Part shown: piece after piece, positions 1 through 11,180 of the stretch
Layout: the number at the start of each line of letters is the position of its first letter
How positions within the stretch are numbered: the first letter of the stretch is position 1
Origin: Haplosporangium gracile
Taxonomy: Eukaryota; Mortierellomycota; Mortierellomycetes; Mortierellales; Mortierellaceae
DNA: 61,788 bases
Direction: 5' to 3'
NCBI GenBank assembly: GCA_015499985.1
Contig: JAAAUF010000023.1
Span: 1 to 61,788 of the forward strand
Translations under genes and position numbers: made by a program
The notes under the pieces: generated by a model
Told to the model about the DNA's origin: nothing
Seen by the model: the letters and a program-made list of their open reading frames with translations, nothing else
Databases searched by the model: none

Positions 1-1700
1 GATGGCGTGAAGAAAGTAGTGTAAAAGAGAAAGGAAGAAAGAAAGCGTAAAGTGACCGACAATAAAAAAAAAAAAAGTAATAATTGGAAAAATATACAAC
101 TAAGTACTATGAGCAATTAGAGAGAGAGCATTAAGAAAGCAAAGGACATGGATGGTGGTCGGAACAGAAGCAGAGGTTACCATTTTGGAATCGAGTCGAC
201 TTGAAGAGCCTATTACTCTCGAACGAAATACAGGGCTGCGGATCAAGTTCGCCTGCCTGAACAAAGTTACCATTAAACAGTTTGTGGAAGATGTGAAACC
301 TCATAGATCTGAGAAAAATTGGTTTTGGAGTCAGGGCCTAGGCTGTGAGGAACAATGCATGATTGGGGCAATGCTTAGGGATACATTGTCAATGGTGGTC
401 CCGATCCTTCGCGAAACCGCCCAAGAAGTCTAGTTATCACATCGACCACATCCCTTTTGCTTGATAGTCCTTTAGTTGGACAACAGATCAGGGTGCAAAA
501 TGATGGCACAGAGTTGAACGTATAAAGGACACTTAAATTCGAACATATACGCAAGTCAAGACTGACTTAAGAATGAACTGCTCGGATTATCTTGTGGGTT
601 CATAAAGCAAAACCAATCTCGTTGACAAGTAGCAGCCTTTCTATCACAAATCAAGGCAGTCTTGGTACGCCGTTGATTCGTCATTAAATAAGAGACTAAT
701 TGTAGGACCAGGGCCTAAACCGTTCAGGCATCAAGTCCTGTAAGATTTGTATGGCTGGCGCTAATTCTTGAGCGCTCGACAGCATCTCCGAAGTCAGGAA
801 TGCACCAGAGCAAGCTTGGACGTATATAGATCAAGCTTTGCCTCCCAACAGCTATGAACAAACCAGATCCGTCCTCAAACGAACATCTACACGATCTCAG
901 TCCCTTAAGAGCGCTTTGCCATGTCTCTGAAACTCGAATTCAAGTGTGAAAAATAACCAGCCCGATCGAGATGGTTCAAATAGCGAATGAGTTTATTCAA
1001 TCGCGCTAAACTATGGCAGTGGATGACTCTTTAAGGAGTAGAGTATCCATACTCCATAAATAAGGACGAACCCAAGCAAAGAAAGCAAGAAAAGGAAAGG
1101 AAAAGAAAAAACGAGGATGGGCTCACGGCAGCCAATCCGTTGAGAGGTGCGTCGTGGGAACTCTGAACTAATGTGGATGAATGATTGGAGCAAGTCTGAG
1201 GCTGACGAATACTACATGATGGCTTAGAAAGAGAGCACCTAATAAACCTTAGCAAGGGTATGTGGAATACAAGAGAAGAAGAAGGAAAAGGCGGAAAGGG
1301 ATCCGATGAAGAGAAACAAAGAACAAGTTGCACGCCATCGAAGCTGTTCCTGATGGGAAAAAATAAAGAAATGTGAAGGAAAAAAAAATGAGCCACAGGC
1401 GCTGTTGAATTGCGCGTCGTTGGCCGAGACACTTCTTGCCTGATTAGGGGTGCATCAACTTGTTCACAAGTACAGCAACCATACGCCCCCAACACACAGT
1501 ATAAAAGTGAGGTGCCTTTGCCCCTTCGTTTCTTCCCTTCAAAATAAAACACAGCTCCGCCCTTTTCTTTCTTCCTCTCTCTCTTTCACTCGCCCCCTTC
1601 CCTTCCTCAACACCCTATCTCTTTCTCCTCTTTTTTTTTCATTCGTTTGTCTTTCATTCATCACACTCCCGCATTTCATTCATTTTACGTTTCTTCGTTG
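1..1700. other. Intergenic leader region, no gene recognised
   Basis: There is no convincing gene here. One 93-codon ATG ORF lies at 152-433 on the + strand, but its translation matches no family I know and nothing around it looks like an exon partner. From about 1500 the + strand becomes strongly CT-rich, as in the leaders of other genes in this window, and runs into the TPP2 promoter. Confidence 0.5.
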
Positions 1701-1710
1701 TATATAAAAA
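1701..1710 (+). promoter_or_regulatory. TATA box of the TPP2 gene
   Basis: The sequence TATATAAAAA lies 40-49 bases upstream of the TPP2 start codon at 1750 and follows a long CT-rich stretch. The spacing implies a very short 5' leader. Function is inferred from position and consensus only. Confidence 0.5.
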
Positions 1711-1749
1711 ACTTCCCCTTCTTCCTTTCCTCGCGCGACGTTCACAGCC

Positions 1750-4700
1750 ATGACCGCCCTCAAGACTATCCGCCCCATCCCAGAATTCCCTTTGCAGGGT
1801 ATCCTCCCCAAGGAGGTAAGCAAAATAGAACTCGTACATTGGACACCCATATGACAATAAGAAAAAGAAACTACAATCAAAAACGGTTTTACCTCGTTAT
1901 TAACGCAACAAACTCTTTACTCTCTCACTCCCGTACATAATTAGGAAACCGAGGCTGCTTCTTACTTGAAGAAATACCCCAACTATGACGGACGCAACAC
2001 CATCATTGCCATCCTCGATACCGGTGTCGATCCTGGCGCTGCCGGTCTCCAGGTTACCTCAGACGGCAAGCCCAAAATTGTTGACATTGTCGACTGCTCT
2101 GGCTCAGGAGACATCCCCACCACCACCATTGTCAAGCCCACAGAGAACGACGACGGAATTCCCGTCATCACCGGTCTCACCGGCCGCAAGCTCCACTTGA
2201 ACAAGGACTGGAAGAACCCCTCGGGCGAATACCGTATCGGAATCAAGCGCGCCTACGATCTCTTCCCCAGCGATCTTGCTGACCGTATCAAGGAGGTAAA
2301 GACAAAACAAGAAAGAGGAAACCGGGACCAGGCGGGGTCAATGAAACAGGATTGCGACATCAGATCCCCATTGCCAAATAGACAGAGCAAGACATGCGAC
2401 CGAGGAAAGCAAAAGGAAAGATGTGTTTGGACGAATGGCTCAGGAGAGACACGCGGAAGCGTGAGAGCAAAAAATTACTTTTTTTTCTTCCTCCCCGCTG
2501 AACACGTATGCAAAAAAAAAAAATCAAACAATTGAAAGGTTCAACGCTAACCATGATCCTTATATGCGATTGTTCAACAGGAACGTCTGGCTGAATTCCA
2601 AAAGAAGCACTTCCTGCTCGTTGCCAAGGTTCAGGAGGAGCTGGCTGCTTTCATCAAGGCACACACCACCTTGACCGAGGACGATCAGCGCACCAAGACC
2701 GATTTGAACGCCCGTCTCGACGTCCTCAAGGATTCGCTCAAGAACTTTTCTGATCCTGGCCCAGTTTACGACTGCGTTGTTTTCCACGATGGCAATGTCT
2801 GGCGCGCAGCTGTTGATGCCAAGGAGGACGGAGATCTCAAGGGTAAGAGCTGTACATCCTTTTGACACATGCGCGTATTCCGCTTGCTTTTGCGAGTTCT
2901 CGCATTTCTTGAAGGGATACACGCAAGCAATGCTCTTCCCTCTGACAACGCATTTGTTTGTGTGAGGTCTGACCCCTTCCCCTTGGCGGAGCAGATTGAG
3001 CATTTCATCAGCTGACAGCACTAATGTCTGAAAACACCCTTAATTTTCAATAACTCACATTCAACGTTCCTTTTTAATCTTGCCTTGTATGTACACTTCA
3101 GATGCCCCACTGTTGACTAACTATAAGACTGAGCGCCAGTACGCCACCTTCAGCAACCAGGACAAGTGCAACTACAGCGTCAACATCTACGATGATGGTA
3201 ACATGCTCAGCATCGTCGTCATCGCCGGCTCCCACGGCACCCACGTTGCCGCCATCACCGCCGCCAACCATCCCGACGAGTCCGCCCTCAACGGTGTTGC
3301 CCCCGGCGCCCAGATCGTCTCCATCAAGATTGGTGATTCTCGCTTGGGAAGCATGGAGACCCAGCACGCTTTGACCCGCGCCGTCAAGGTCATCATCGAC
3401 GACAACTGCGATCTCGCCAACATGTCATACGGCGAGGCTTCCAGCTACCCTGATATCGGACGCTTTGTCGAACTTATGCGCGAGGAAGCTGTTGGTCGCC
3501 ACGGTTGCATTTTTGTCTCTTCTGCCGGTAATGCTGGACCTGCTCTGAGCACTGTTGGTTCTCCCGGCGGTACTTCCTCGGGTGTTGTCAGTGTTGGTGC
3601 CTTCCAGAGCCAGGCCATGCAGCAGGCCGAGTATGCCCTCTTTGAGGCCGTCCCCGAGAGACCTTACACCTGGTCTTCCCGCGGTCCCACTCTGGATGGT
3701 GCTGTCGGCGTTGATATCTATGCTCCCGGCGCTGCCATCACCTCGATCCCCGAGTACGAGCTCTCAAAGTTCCAGCGCATGAATGGTACCTCGATGAGTT
3801 CTCCCAACGCCTGCGGCTGCATCTCGCTCATCCTCTCCGGTATGAAGGCCGAGAACAAGGCCTACACTCCTTACCGCGTCCACCGGGCTCTTGTCAATGC
3901 CGCCAAGGATATTCAGGACCAGTTCCGCGTCGGCTTCTTGCAGGTTGAGAAAACATTTGATCACTTGTTGACTTACCATGCTTACGATGAGCAGGATGTC
4001 ACCTACAAGATCCAGGTTGCCGAGCGTGAGAACGCCCGCGGTATCTATTTGAGAGAGTGGGAGGAGTGCAACAAGGCTCACACTTTGACCGTCAAGGTCG
4101 AGCCCAAGTTCATGAAGGATATTGACTACAACAAACCCGACATCAACGAGAAGAAGCTCGCCTTCGAATGCCGTATTGCCCTCGTCGCCACCGAGAGTTG
4201 GATCCGTGTTCCTGACTTTTTGTTCATGAACGGTGCTCTCCGTCAGTTCGAGATCAAGGTCGACCCCACCCAGTTGACTGCCGGCTTGGTCCACTTTGGT
4301 GAGATTCAGGCCTTTGATTCCGCCTGCCCTGCTCGCGGCCCTGTTTTCAGCATTTACGTCACTGTTGCCAAGCCTGTCGAGCTGACCACCCAGTCCTATA
4401 TCAAGTTTGAGAACGTTCAGTTCGGACCTGGCCATATCGAGCGTCGCTTGATCCGCGTTCCCGCGGGAGCCACTCACGCCGAGGCTGTCATTCGCAGCGC
4501 CAGTGGTGTCAATGTTGCCCAGTTGTCGGCCAAGTTTGTTGTCTATGTCGCCCAGTTGATTCCCCAGCTCCGCAACGACCACACCAACCGTGGCTACTTG
4601 GTCCGCCTCGGCAAGGGAAGCTATGGCGAGGTTGGTGCTGAGGAGCAGACCGAGACTAAACGCTTCTCGGTTGATGGAAACCATACCATGGAGCTCTGCA

Positions 4701-6289
4701 TGGCCCAGTACTGGGACAGTCCCGGCGCCCACTCGGTCACCGTTGACGTTACCTTCCATGGTATTCAAGTCTCTGGCGCCTCGAGCGGACGTCGCTCCGT
4801 CTTTATCAACGGTGCCGACCACGTCACCCGTTTCCACGTTGCTGCACCCATCCGCCGCGAGGAGGGTCTCTCTCCCAGCATCAGCTTGGATACCCTCCGC
4901 AAGATCGTTCGTCCCTCGGAGAGCGTCGTCAAGCCCTTGGTCCGCGATCGCGATGTTCTTCCCAACTCGCGCCTCATGTACAACTTGATCTCGTCCTATG
5001 CTTTCAAGGTCGAGGGCTCTGGCAAGGAGACTGTCGCCGTCTCACCCTGCTTTCCTTCGTTGAACAATCTCCTGTACGACTCTCCTCTCGAGATGTTCTT
5101 GATCATCTCGGATGTCAACAACAAGGTCGTCGGCTTTGGCGATGTTTATGTCAAGAAATTTAAGCTTCCCAAGGGTGACTACACCCTTCGTCTCCAGCTT
5201 CGTCATGAGAGCGAGGAGATTTTGGAGAAGCTCCGCCACCTCCCTGGAGTTTTCGACTTTTCGTTGGCCAAGTCCCAGTCGCTCGAGGTCTCAGGCAACT
5301 GGCCTGATGCCTTGGTCAGCAAGAAGACTGCCTTCCCCAGCGTTTTGGAGCGCGGTGATACCAAGGCCGCCTTTGTGGTTTCGTCCTCGGAGCACCCCAA
5401 GGGTGCCAAGCCGGGTGACTTTTTGGTTGGTCAGTGGAACTGGGGCGGTCCTCGTGTCGACGGCAACCCCATTGCCCGCGTTGTCTATGCCATTGCACCC
5501 GAACAGATCCCCATCAAGGAGGAGACGACCGAGGTGGAGGAGGTCAACGTTGCTCGTCAGTTGTCTGAGCAGGTCCGCGATGCCCAGATTGCCTGGTTGA
5601 AGAAGAGCACCGGTTACAAGGCCGACAAGGACAAGGAGACTGCTGCTGTTGTCAGAAAGGAGTTAATTGCTCAGCTTGAGGCTGCTGGCCACGGCTCGCA
5701 CTTACCCTTCCTGTTGGCTCAGCTGGATGTTGCCTTGGCCTTGGCCGAGAACGCCGAGGAGTCGTCTAAGGATGAGAAGTGGGGGGAGGTCCTCGCTGCT
5801 TCTGACAAGATCATTGCAGCCATTGACCAAGCCGAGTTGGCCCAGTTCTTTGGCCTCAAGCCCATTTCTCTTCACGGCAAGGCTGAGGCTGAGCAGAAGA
5901 AGATCAAGAAGGAGAAGGAGGAGGCCAAGAATGCTTTGATTGCTGCCTTCAAGGCTCGTGCCGTTGCCTTGGTTGCCCTCAAGGAGGACTCGGATGAGGC
6001 CTACAACAAGCTGAGCCAGTGGAGCGAGGGAACTGGAGTGACTGACTGGAAGTCTGTTGGTGTCTATCTCGCACGAGAGCGCAAGCACGGACGTCTGGGT
6101 CTTGCTCTCCAGCGTGTCAACAGCTGGTTGAGCGAGCAGGGTGGTGGAAACAAGGACGGTGCTGGCAATATCAAGGCCGCCTTGTCGACCCGTCGCGATC
6201 TCTTGCGTGAATTAAACTGGTCTGTCTGGGAGGAGTATGAACTCAGCTGGGATGGTATCCGCCTTCCCAAGGGCCCCGCCCCCTTCTAA
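1750..6289 (+). CDS. TPP2: Tripeptidyl peptidase II (subtilisin-family S8 giant exopeptidase)
   Basis: Exons 1750-1815, 1945-2295, 2581-2842 and 3102-6289 join in frame to 1288 residues, close to the ~1250 of animal TPP2. TPP2 removes tripeptides from free N-termini of peptides released by the proteasome, as a large cytosolic homo-oligomer. The catalytic triad is complete: Asp47 in LDTGVDPG, His271 in GSHGTHVA and Ser457 in NGTSMSSPN. The long insert between Asp and His, which is diagnostic of TPP2 against ordinary subtilisins, is present. The C-terminal ~700 residues carry the beta-rich and helical TPP2 regions. There is no signal peptide, in line with cytosolic location. The start at 1750 lies 40 bp after a TATA box and gives a short first exon ending at GTAAGC. 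All introns are in the 5' quarter and the rest is one 3.2-kb exon. Confidence 0.96.
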
Positions 6290-6943
6290 GCAATAGGTCT
6301 TTTATTCTTATTCTTCTCTTCTTTAATCCATAACCTCAATTGACTTTGTACAACATTTAAATTAAAAAAAAAGTGCGTCTTCATTTCTACTCACTTTTTT
6401 TTTGTCTTTCATTTCTGCCCCCAATGCTTGAGAACAAAAAGAATACGCCTCAGTTATGTGGAGAGCCCTCTTAGGCAAAACTTTTGCCGGATCCGCGCAC
6501 TTTTTATATTTATGATGCCATCCATTGCTCTGACTGCATATATATGGCTATAAACGAGTTCGCCTGATGTGGCTTTTTCGACTTTTGAGTGATCGTTTTC
6601 TTCCCAGGTAAAGGTGAAGGGTGAGGTGTCCAGCGGGGTTCGAATGACAGAGAAAAGGCCTTAATTGGTGGGGACTATTCAGGCACAAGGATCCTTGTTT
6701 GGATTAGACATCGTTGCAAGTTTCATAGCGGGAACCTAACCAGTCATCTACGTACAGTGATTCTAATGGCTGTACGGCTTTTTTATTTTCTTTTCTTTCT
6801 TTGTTTGATTGATCAAAACTCCCGTTTCCTCTTTTTCTCCTCTCTCCTCTTCTTCTTTCTTTCTCTCTTCACTTCGACCAATAACCACCCCACCGCCCTG
6901 CACCTTCACCTTCACCACCTCCCTACAACAGCTCATATCAACC
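6290..6943. other. Intergenic, TPP2 3' end and promoter of the EF-hand gene
   Basis: AT-rich sequence after the TPP2 stop probably holds its polyadenylation region. From about 6780 the + strand is CT-rich and leads into the EF-hand start codon. Nothing else is recognised. Confidence 0.4.
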
Positions 6944-7274
6944 ATGTCTCTCACCCACGCCCAGGAAATCGAGTTCAAGGAGGCCTTCGCTCTCTTCGAC
7001 CCCACTAACTCTGGCACCATTCAGCCCAAGGCCTTTGCCGATTTCCTTGCTGTACGTTCGTGCTCCTTCCTCCTCTTCCTGTTTTCTGCCGTTGTTCCTG
7101 AAATCACTTTTCACCTCCCTCCCCTCTCGTTGATCATTCTCTTTCATCTTTAAAGACCGGAAGATGTTGTCCGCTGTGCCCCTGAGTGTTTCCTTTCGTT
7201 GCACCTTCCTACCCTTCGCAAACCGCAAGTCTGTACCTTTCTCTTTCACCATTCTGTGCTTACTTCAGAGTCAA

Positions 7275-7339
<65 letters not shown>

Positions 7340-8504
7340 TGAGTGATTACGCCCGACGACATGCATCATCATTGATCCACCTTTTGTTCCTTCTTTGAAC
7401 ACAAGAAAAGTCGACAATGCAGTTGCCTGGGAAAGAATCGAAAAGAGTCTGTCCATCCACGCGTACATTTTTCCCCTTCTTTGTTTTTTACGCCCACCTA
7501 CAGAACCATAGCGGAAAATGAGGAGTCCTTTCTTTGGTTCTTCTCATATCCCGCATTTGTTTATTTACTCTACCCAAGAGCGACATTACCGACGGTCGTT
7601 CAGCAGTTTATTCGGCCAACCGAATCCGAGTTATCCCTGTCGTGCCTTTTCTGGCTTGCCTCGCCCCTTATTTTTTTTTTATTTTATTTTTGCGACTCGC
7701 TCACTCATATATAATCCACACAACAACAACCAACAACCTATCCACCACTCACTCACACACACACTTTACTTCTCTCTTTCCGTCTCTATACTACTGAATC
7801 AAACGCCTGTTTAATATTTATTTTTTTGATGATCTATTTTAATTTTTACTCTTTGCCCTTTTGGCTCACTTAACTAATCATCACTCCTTGCCTCCTATTC
7901 ATTTCTACTATGGTACGTACATATATGCCTTTTCTACCAACCAAATTTAGCTCCTCAACGACCCCGCGTTGACCGCCAGCGTCAGTCTCCCCACCCAGCC
8001 ATTGGACTACAAGGCCTTCTGCTCCCTCATGGCCCAGAAGCACAAGGGCAAGGAGACCTCCGATGATGCCTATGTTACCTTCTTCAACGCCATCAACAAG
8101 GACGGCTCCGGCAACGTCTCCTCCGCCGAGCTCCGCTCTGCCCTCCAGCACTTTGGCCACCGCACCCTCACTGAGGTAAAATTTGCAAGGTCTTTTCTAC
8201 AGGATAGGACATGTTGTTTTGGACATACTCTTTTCTTCGCAGGATACAAGAAGAGCCGGACGAAAGATGATAAAACATAGGATCAAGGAGAAAGAACAAA
8301 TGCAAAAGAGTAAAGATAAGTTGAGTAAATATACTAATCATCCATTCTTTCCATTTCCCTCTATCCCTTGAACAATAATAGCACGACGTCGATGAGATCG
8401 TCCATGAGGCTGACGTCTCTGGCGATGGCCGCATTGCCCTCGAGGAGTTCTTGAAGATCATGCAAAAGTCCGAGAAGAAGCTCCGTGGCGAGCACATCTG
8501 CTAA
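6944..8504 (+). CDS. EF-hand protein, calmodulin / myosin essential light chain-like
   Basis: Exons 6944-7051, 7951-8175 and 8382-8504 join in frame to 151 residues. The opening EIEFKEAFALFDP is typical of calmodulin/ELC proteins. EF1 (DPTNSGTIQPKA) lacks the acidic residue 12 and is probably degenerate. EF3 (NKDGSGNVSSAE) and EF4 (DVSGDGRIALEE) look able to bind calcium. Such proteins act as calcium sensors or as myosin neck light chains in cytokinesis. Between EF1 and the LDYKAF segment the model is about 8-9 residues shorter than calmodulin, so the entering helix of EF2 is missing. A micro-exon inside the unusually long 899-nt first intron may be unannotated, or an internal promoter may be used (see findings). 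An AATAAA lies at 8576-8581. The C-terminal two thirds are secure; the exon 1 junction is not. Confidence 0.8.
7279..7332. repeat. (GA)27 microsatellite in intron 1 of the EF-hand gene
   Basis: An uninterrupted run of 27 GA dinucleotides lies inside the long first intron. It is probably length-polymorphic. Confidence 0.95.
7709..7912 (+). promoter_or_regulatory. Possible internal promoter and alternative first exon of the EF-hand gene
   Basis: A TATATAAT-like box near 7709 is followed by a CAACAACAAC-rich and then CT-rich stretch, like the leaders of other genes here. It ends in an ATG at 7910-7912 placed directly before GTACGT. Splicing to the 7951 acceptor would give M-LLNDPAL in frame, for a 116-residue protein lacking EF1. 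The implied intron is only 38 nt, which is very short. Confidence 0.25.
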
Positions 8505-9363
8505 TTCTTCTCCCCTCTTCCTCTCTCTTCGTTCATTTTCAACAACATCGCTGTCATTTTAACTTTTTATCATATAATAAATATTATAAACATACTCTTT
8601 TGACAGGATGGATGGGTGACAAATGTAAAGGGATGTCAGAAGAGTTCTTTCTACAAGCGAGTAAATAAAAGTAAGCAAACAGATAGAAGGCGGGGGAGCG
8701 GTAAAATGAGGAAGCAACCACACTTATACGCTCTCTCTCTGCGCGCGTTTGTGCATGCTTTCATTACTCTCCCCACAATGGCAAAAAAAAAAAAAAAAAA
8801 AAGGTTCGGCGTATTATCATTTTGTGTTTGCTTCCCCACACTCTACTTTTGCTCATTTTATCCCGTTGTTGTTTCCCCACCGACAAATGACTCCTTGCGT
8901 TGGTTGTTGTCCTACCCGTCTCCGTTTTGTTGTAATGTTTTTTTCCTGGGCTTTTCATTTTGAGTTGCTTTTCCCCGCAATTTCTTTTGTTCGTATTGTA
9001 TATTTCTTCCGTGCTGCTTTCTCTTCTCTGTTAGTTGATTTGCCGCCGTCATTCAAAATAACGGTTTGTCGTCTCGCCTCATGAGTGATTCCACACAATA
9101 GTAGTAATAGAAGTATCAGCTAATGTAGAAAAAGTGAAGGGTCAAAACGTGCCTTGGGGTACGAGTAGTTTGGCAGGCGATTTGGCGCTAGAGGCACTCT
9201 CATAGGTCACTTCACACTGAAGGGACTTAACCCGCCACTAAACCCGCTGCTATTTTTTATTTGTCTTTAAAACGATATGTGTAAAACAACGCCACTAACT
9301 TTCAACTTCTACCAGTCTAAAACAAACAAAAACAGAGGGTATGCGCGCAAGGAGGTGCTAGAT
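8505..9363. other. Intergenic between two convergent genes
   Basis: This region holds the EF-hand gene 3' end (AATAAA at 8576-8581), a poly(A) run near 8780-8801 and T-rich sequence. Open frames exist on both strands but none has recognisable protein features. Confidence 0.4.
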
Positions 9364-10086
9364 CTAGGCTTTGGACTTGGGCTTGGCGACAACATTGATC
9401 TCAAAGCAAGTGGTATACTCCTCTCCAACAGGATTCTTGTCAAACGGCCACCACCACACAAACTGGTACCGTCCAGGAGCAGTATCCTTGGGGATCGTGA
9501 ACTTGCCCGTACACTCGGTATTGGCGTTATTGGGGTCCTTGCAGTTACCAGGATTGGCAAAGTCAAAGACCGCCAACGCCTTCCCAAGTCCATTCCTTCC
9601 GCTGGCGATATCCTTGCGGGTCTTGAGAACCCTGTTGGACTTGCCGGTCCAAAAGATGGTCACCTTGGTGCCCTTCCCGGTGTGGACGAGATGCCCGTTG
9701 GCTTGCCAGTTCATGGTGAGGGTCTCGCCTGGGTAGGCTTTGGCAAAGGGGAGGTTTGGTGGGAGGTGGTTGGCCTTGTCCTTGTTGCGGAGAAAGGTGT
9801 CTTGGGTGCCTGGCTTGCAGAGTGGAGTGGCATTATTGCGGGAAGAGATGAGGTAAGTGTAGATGGTGTTGATGTCGCCGTTGGCCCGGGTGGGGTAGTT
9901 TGTGGGGTAGCCTGCACATTTGCCGGAGGGGAGGGTCTTGACGCAGTCGACCCAGGAGTGGGCTTCGGTTAGGGAGGTGGTGAGAAGGGTAGTGCCCAGG
10001 AGGAGCGTGGTGAGTATGAGGAGCGTGGTTGTGGTGAACCCGTGGCGGGTTAATGAAGAGTTAGTGGAAGAGGATTGAGACGGCAT
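9364..10086 (-). CDS. Secreted LPMO-like copper (histidine-brace) protein
   Basis: A single-exon gene of 240 residues. Residues 1-42 form a signal peptide with a Leu/Thr-rich core (TLLILTTLLLGTTLL) and an EA cleavage site, so the mature protein would start with His43 (HSWVDCV). An N-terminal His is the hallmark of lytic polysaccharide monooxygenases, where it binds copper with a second His; His132 and His135 in NGHLVHTG are candidates. The C-terminal GRYQFVWWWPF and EEYTTCFEINV resemble the last strands of that fold. Cysteines at 48, 57 and 90 and near the end could form disulfides. It probably acts outside the cell on chitin, cellulose or another polymer, or in copper handling. I cannot assign an AA family. 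There is no binding module, Ser/Thr linker or GPI signal. Confidence 0.75.
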   Translation of the reverse strand: MPSQSSSTNSSLTRHGFTTTTLLILTTLLLGTTLLTTSLTEAHSWVDCVKTLPSGKCAGYPTNYPTRANGDINTIYTYLISSRNNATPLCKPGTQDTFLRNKDKANHLPPNLPFAKAYPGETLTMNWQANGHLVHTGKGTKVTIFWTGKSNRVLKTRKDIASGRNGLGKALAVFDFANPGNCKDPNNANTECTGKFTIPKDTAPGRYQFVWWWPFDKNPVGEEYTTCFEINVVAKPKSKA

Positions 10087-10199
10087 TGTTTGAGTAGTTT
10101 TTTTTTGCTATTGTTGTTGTTGCTGTTGTTGTTGCGATGAAGCAAAGTGGAAGGGATGCACAAAAAAAAGTATGAAAAACATGGCGAAACGTTCGCGCG

Positions 10200-10206
10200 T
10201 TTTATA
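10200..10206 (-). promoter_or_regulatory. TATA box of the LPMO-like gene
   Basis: On the minus strand TATAAAA lies about 115 bases upstream of the start codon at 10086. The intervening leader contains CAACAACAACA repeats (about 10110-10135). Confidence 0.55.
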
Positions 10207-11180
10207 GCTTTTTTTTTTTTTTAGGAGGACAAAACCAGATTGTCGGCCTTGATCGGCCCAGACCCTCCTGCATACCGATTAACCCTATCTGTTTATCTGT
10301 AAATCTTGTGAAAGAAAGAGAGTTACCAGCAAAATACGCATTGTCAGACTGCACATCGGTGTATGTTCGCCATATCTGTCCATTGTTTACGCCAGGCCTC
10401 GCAATTAGTGAACCTCAACATAATAATTTACGTGGGCTTGCGGATTAGGAGAGCACACAAACAAACCCCCTAATTGCAATTATCTTGGTTTTATTAGTTG
10501 GCGACCTCCTTTATCTGACCCCGTATACCATGGTTTCTTGTGTTCTTTTTGCGTTTATTCGTGTAGTTGTTGATTTTATCATACATGGTAATGGGGAAGG
10601 GTGAGGTGGGCAGGGGCACATGCTGTTCTACGGATGAAAGGGTACATTGGGCTCGTATCATTGTCCCATGTCATCGGAATAAAAAGAACCTTGTTGTGAT
10701 TATTGGAAGAAAGGTGCAGTCAATGAAAGAAAGGAGATAATGGTCTCAAGGGGTAGAAGAAAGAAATAGAACGTGTCGCGAGTTGTTCTTTTTTGCGCCC
10801 GGAACAAAATTGGGATACATGGGCGATCATAGTTTACGCGTTATCGTTAACGTGGTGGTCAATTAGAGGGGGCGTGATAATTTACCTCTCTAATTGAACG
10901 GAAGAAGAAGAAAAAGTCGCCGCAAAACGACACTGCGTTGAATGATTGACGTCAAGGCTGCTGTCTGTCGGATATGCCAAGGTCGGGCTGTTCTTTTTCC
11001 TGTCTTCTCGACCACTTTTTCTCTCTTTTAACTTTTCTCTTTTTCTACTCATCACTCCTCCGCCTCCGACTCGCTCCTAACAAGAAAGCTTCTCACACCA
11101 AGCCCACACCCAACCTACCTGCGGACACACGCCGTTACAAGTACAACTAATAGAAACGCCAAATTCATACACAGCGAAAA
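10207..11180. other. Divergent intergenic promoter region, LPMO-like gene / fimbrin
   Basis: About 1 kb between divergent genes. The side next to fimbrin (about 10990-11160) is CT- then AC-rich, the usual leader style here. No TATA box is obvious for fimbrin. Nothing else is recognised. Confidence 0.4.

Noticed and set aside
152..433. 93-codon ORF on the + strand
   Set aside because: No recognisable domain, no exon partners and no supporting promoter. It may be a gene fragment but cannot be supported.
1031..1552. 173-codon minus-strand ORF upstream of TPP2
   Set aside because: Composition is Phe/Ser/Pro-rich from reading a biased region. No domain and no conserved features.
6637..6645. GGTTCGAAT, resembling a tRNA B box
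   Set aside because: No A box at the right distance and no acceptor-stem pairing.
7604..7639. A 12-codon stretch reading QFIRPTESELSL, like the helix (NPTEAEL) missing from the EF-hand gene
   Set aside because: It follows a CAG acceptor, but no GT donor keeps the frame to the exon at 7951; the nearest gives a 35-nt exon. The likeness may be chance.
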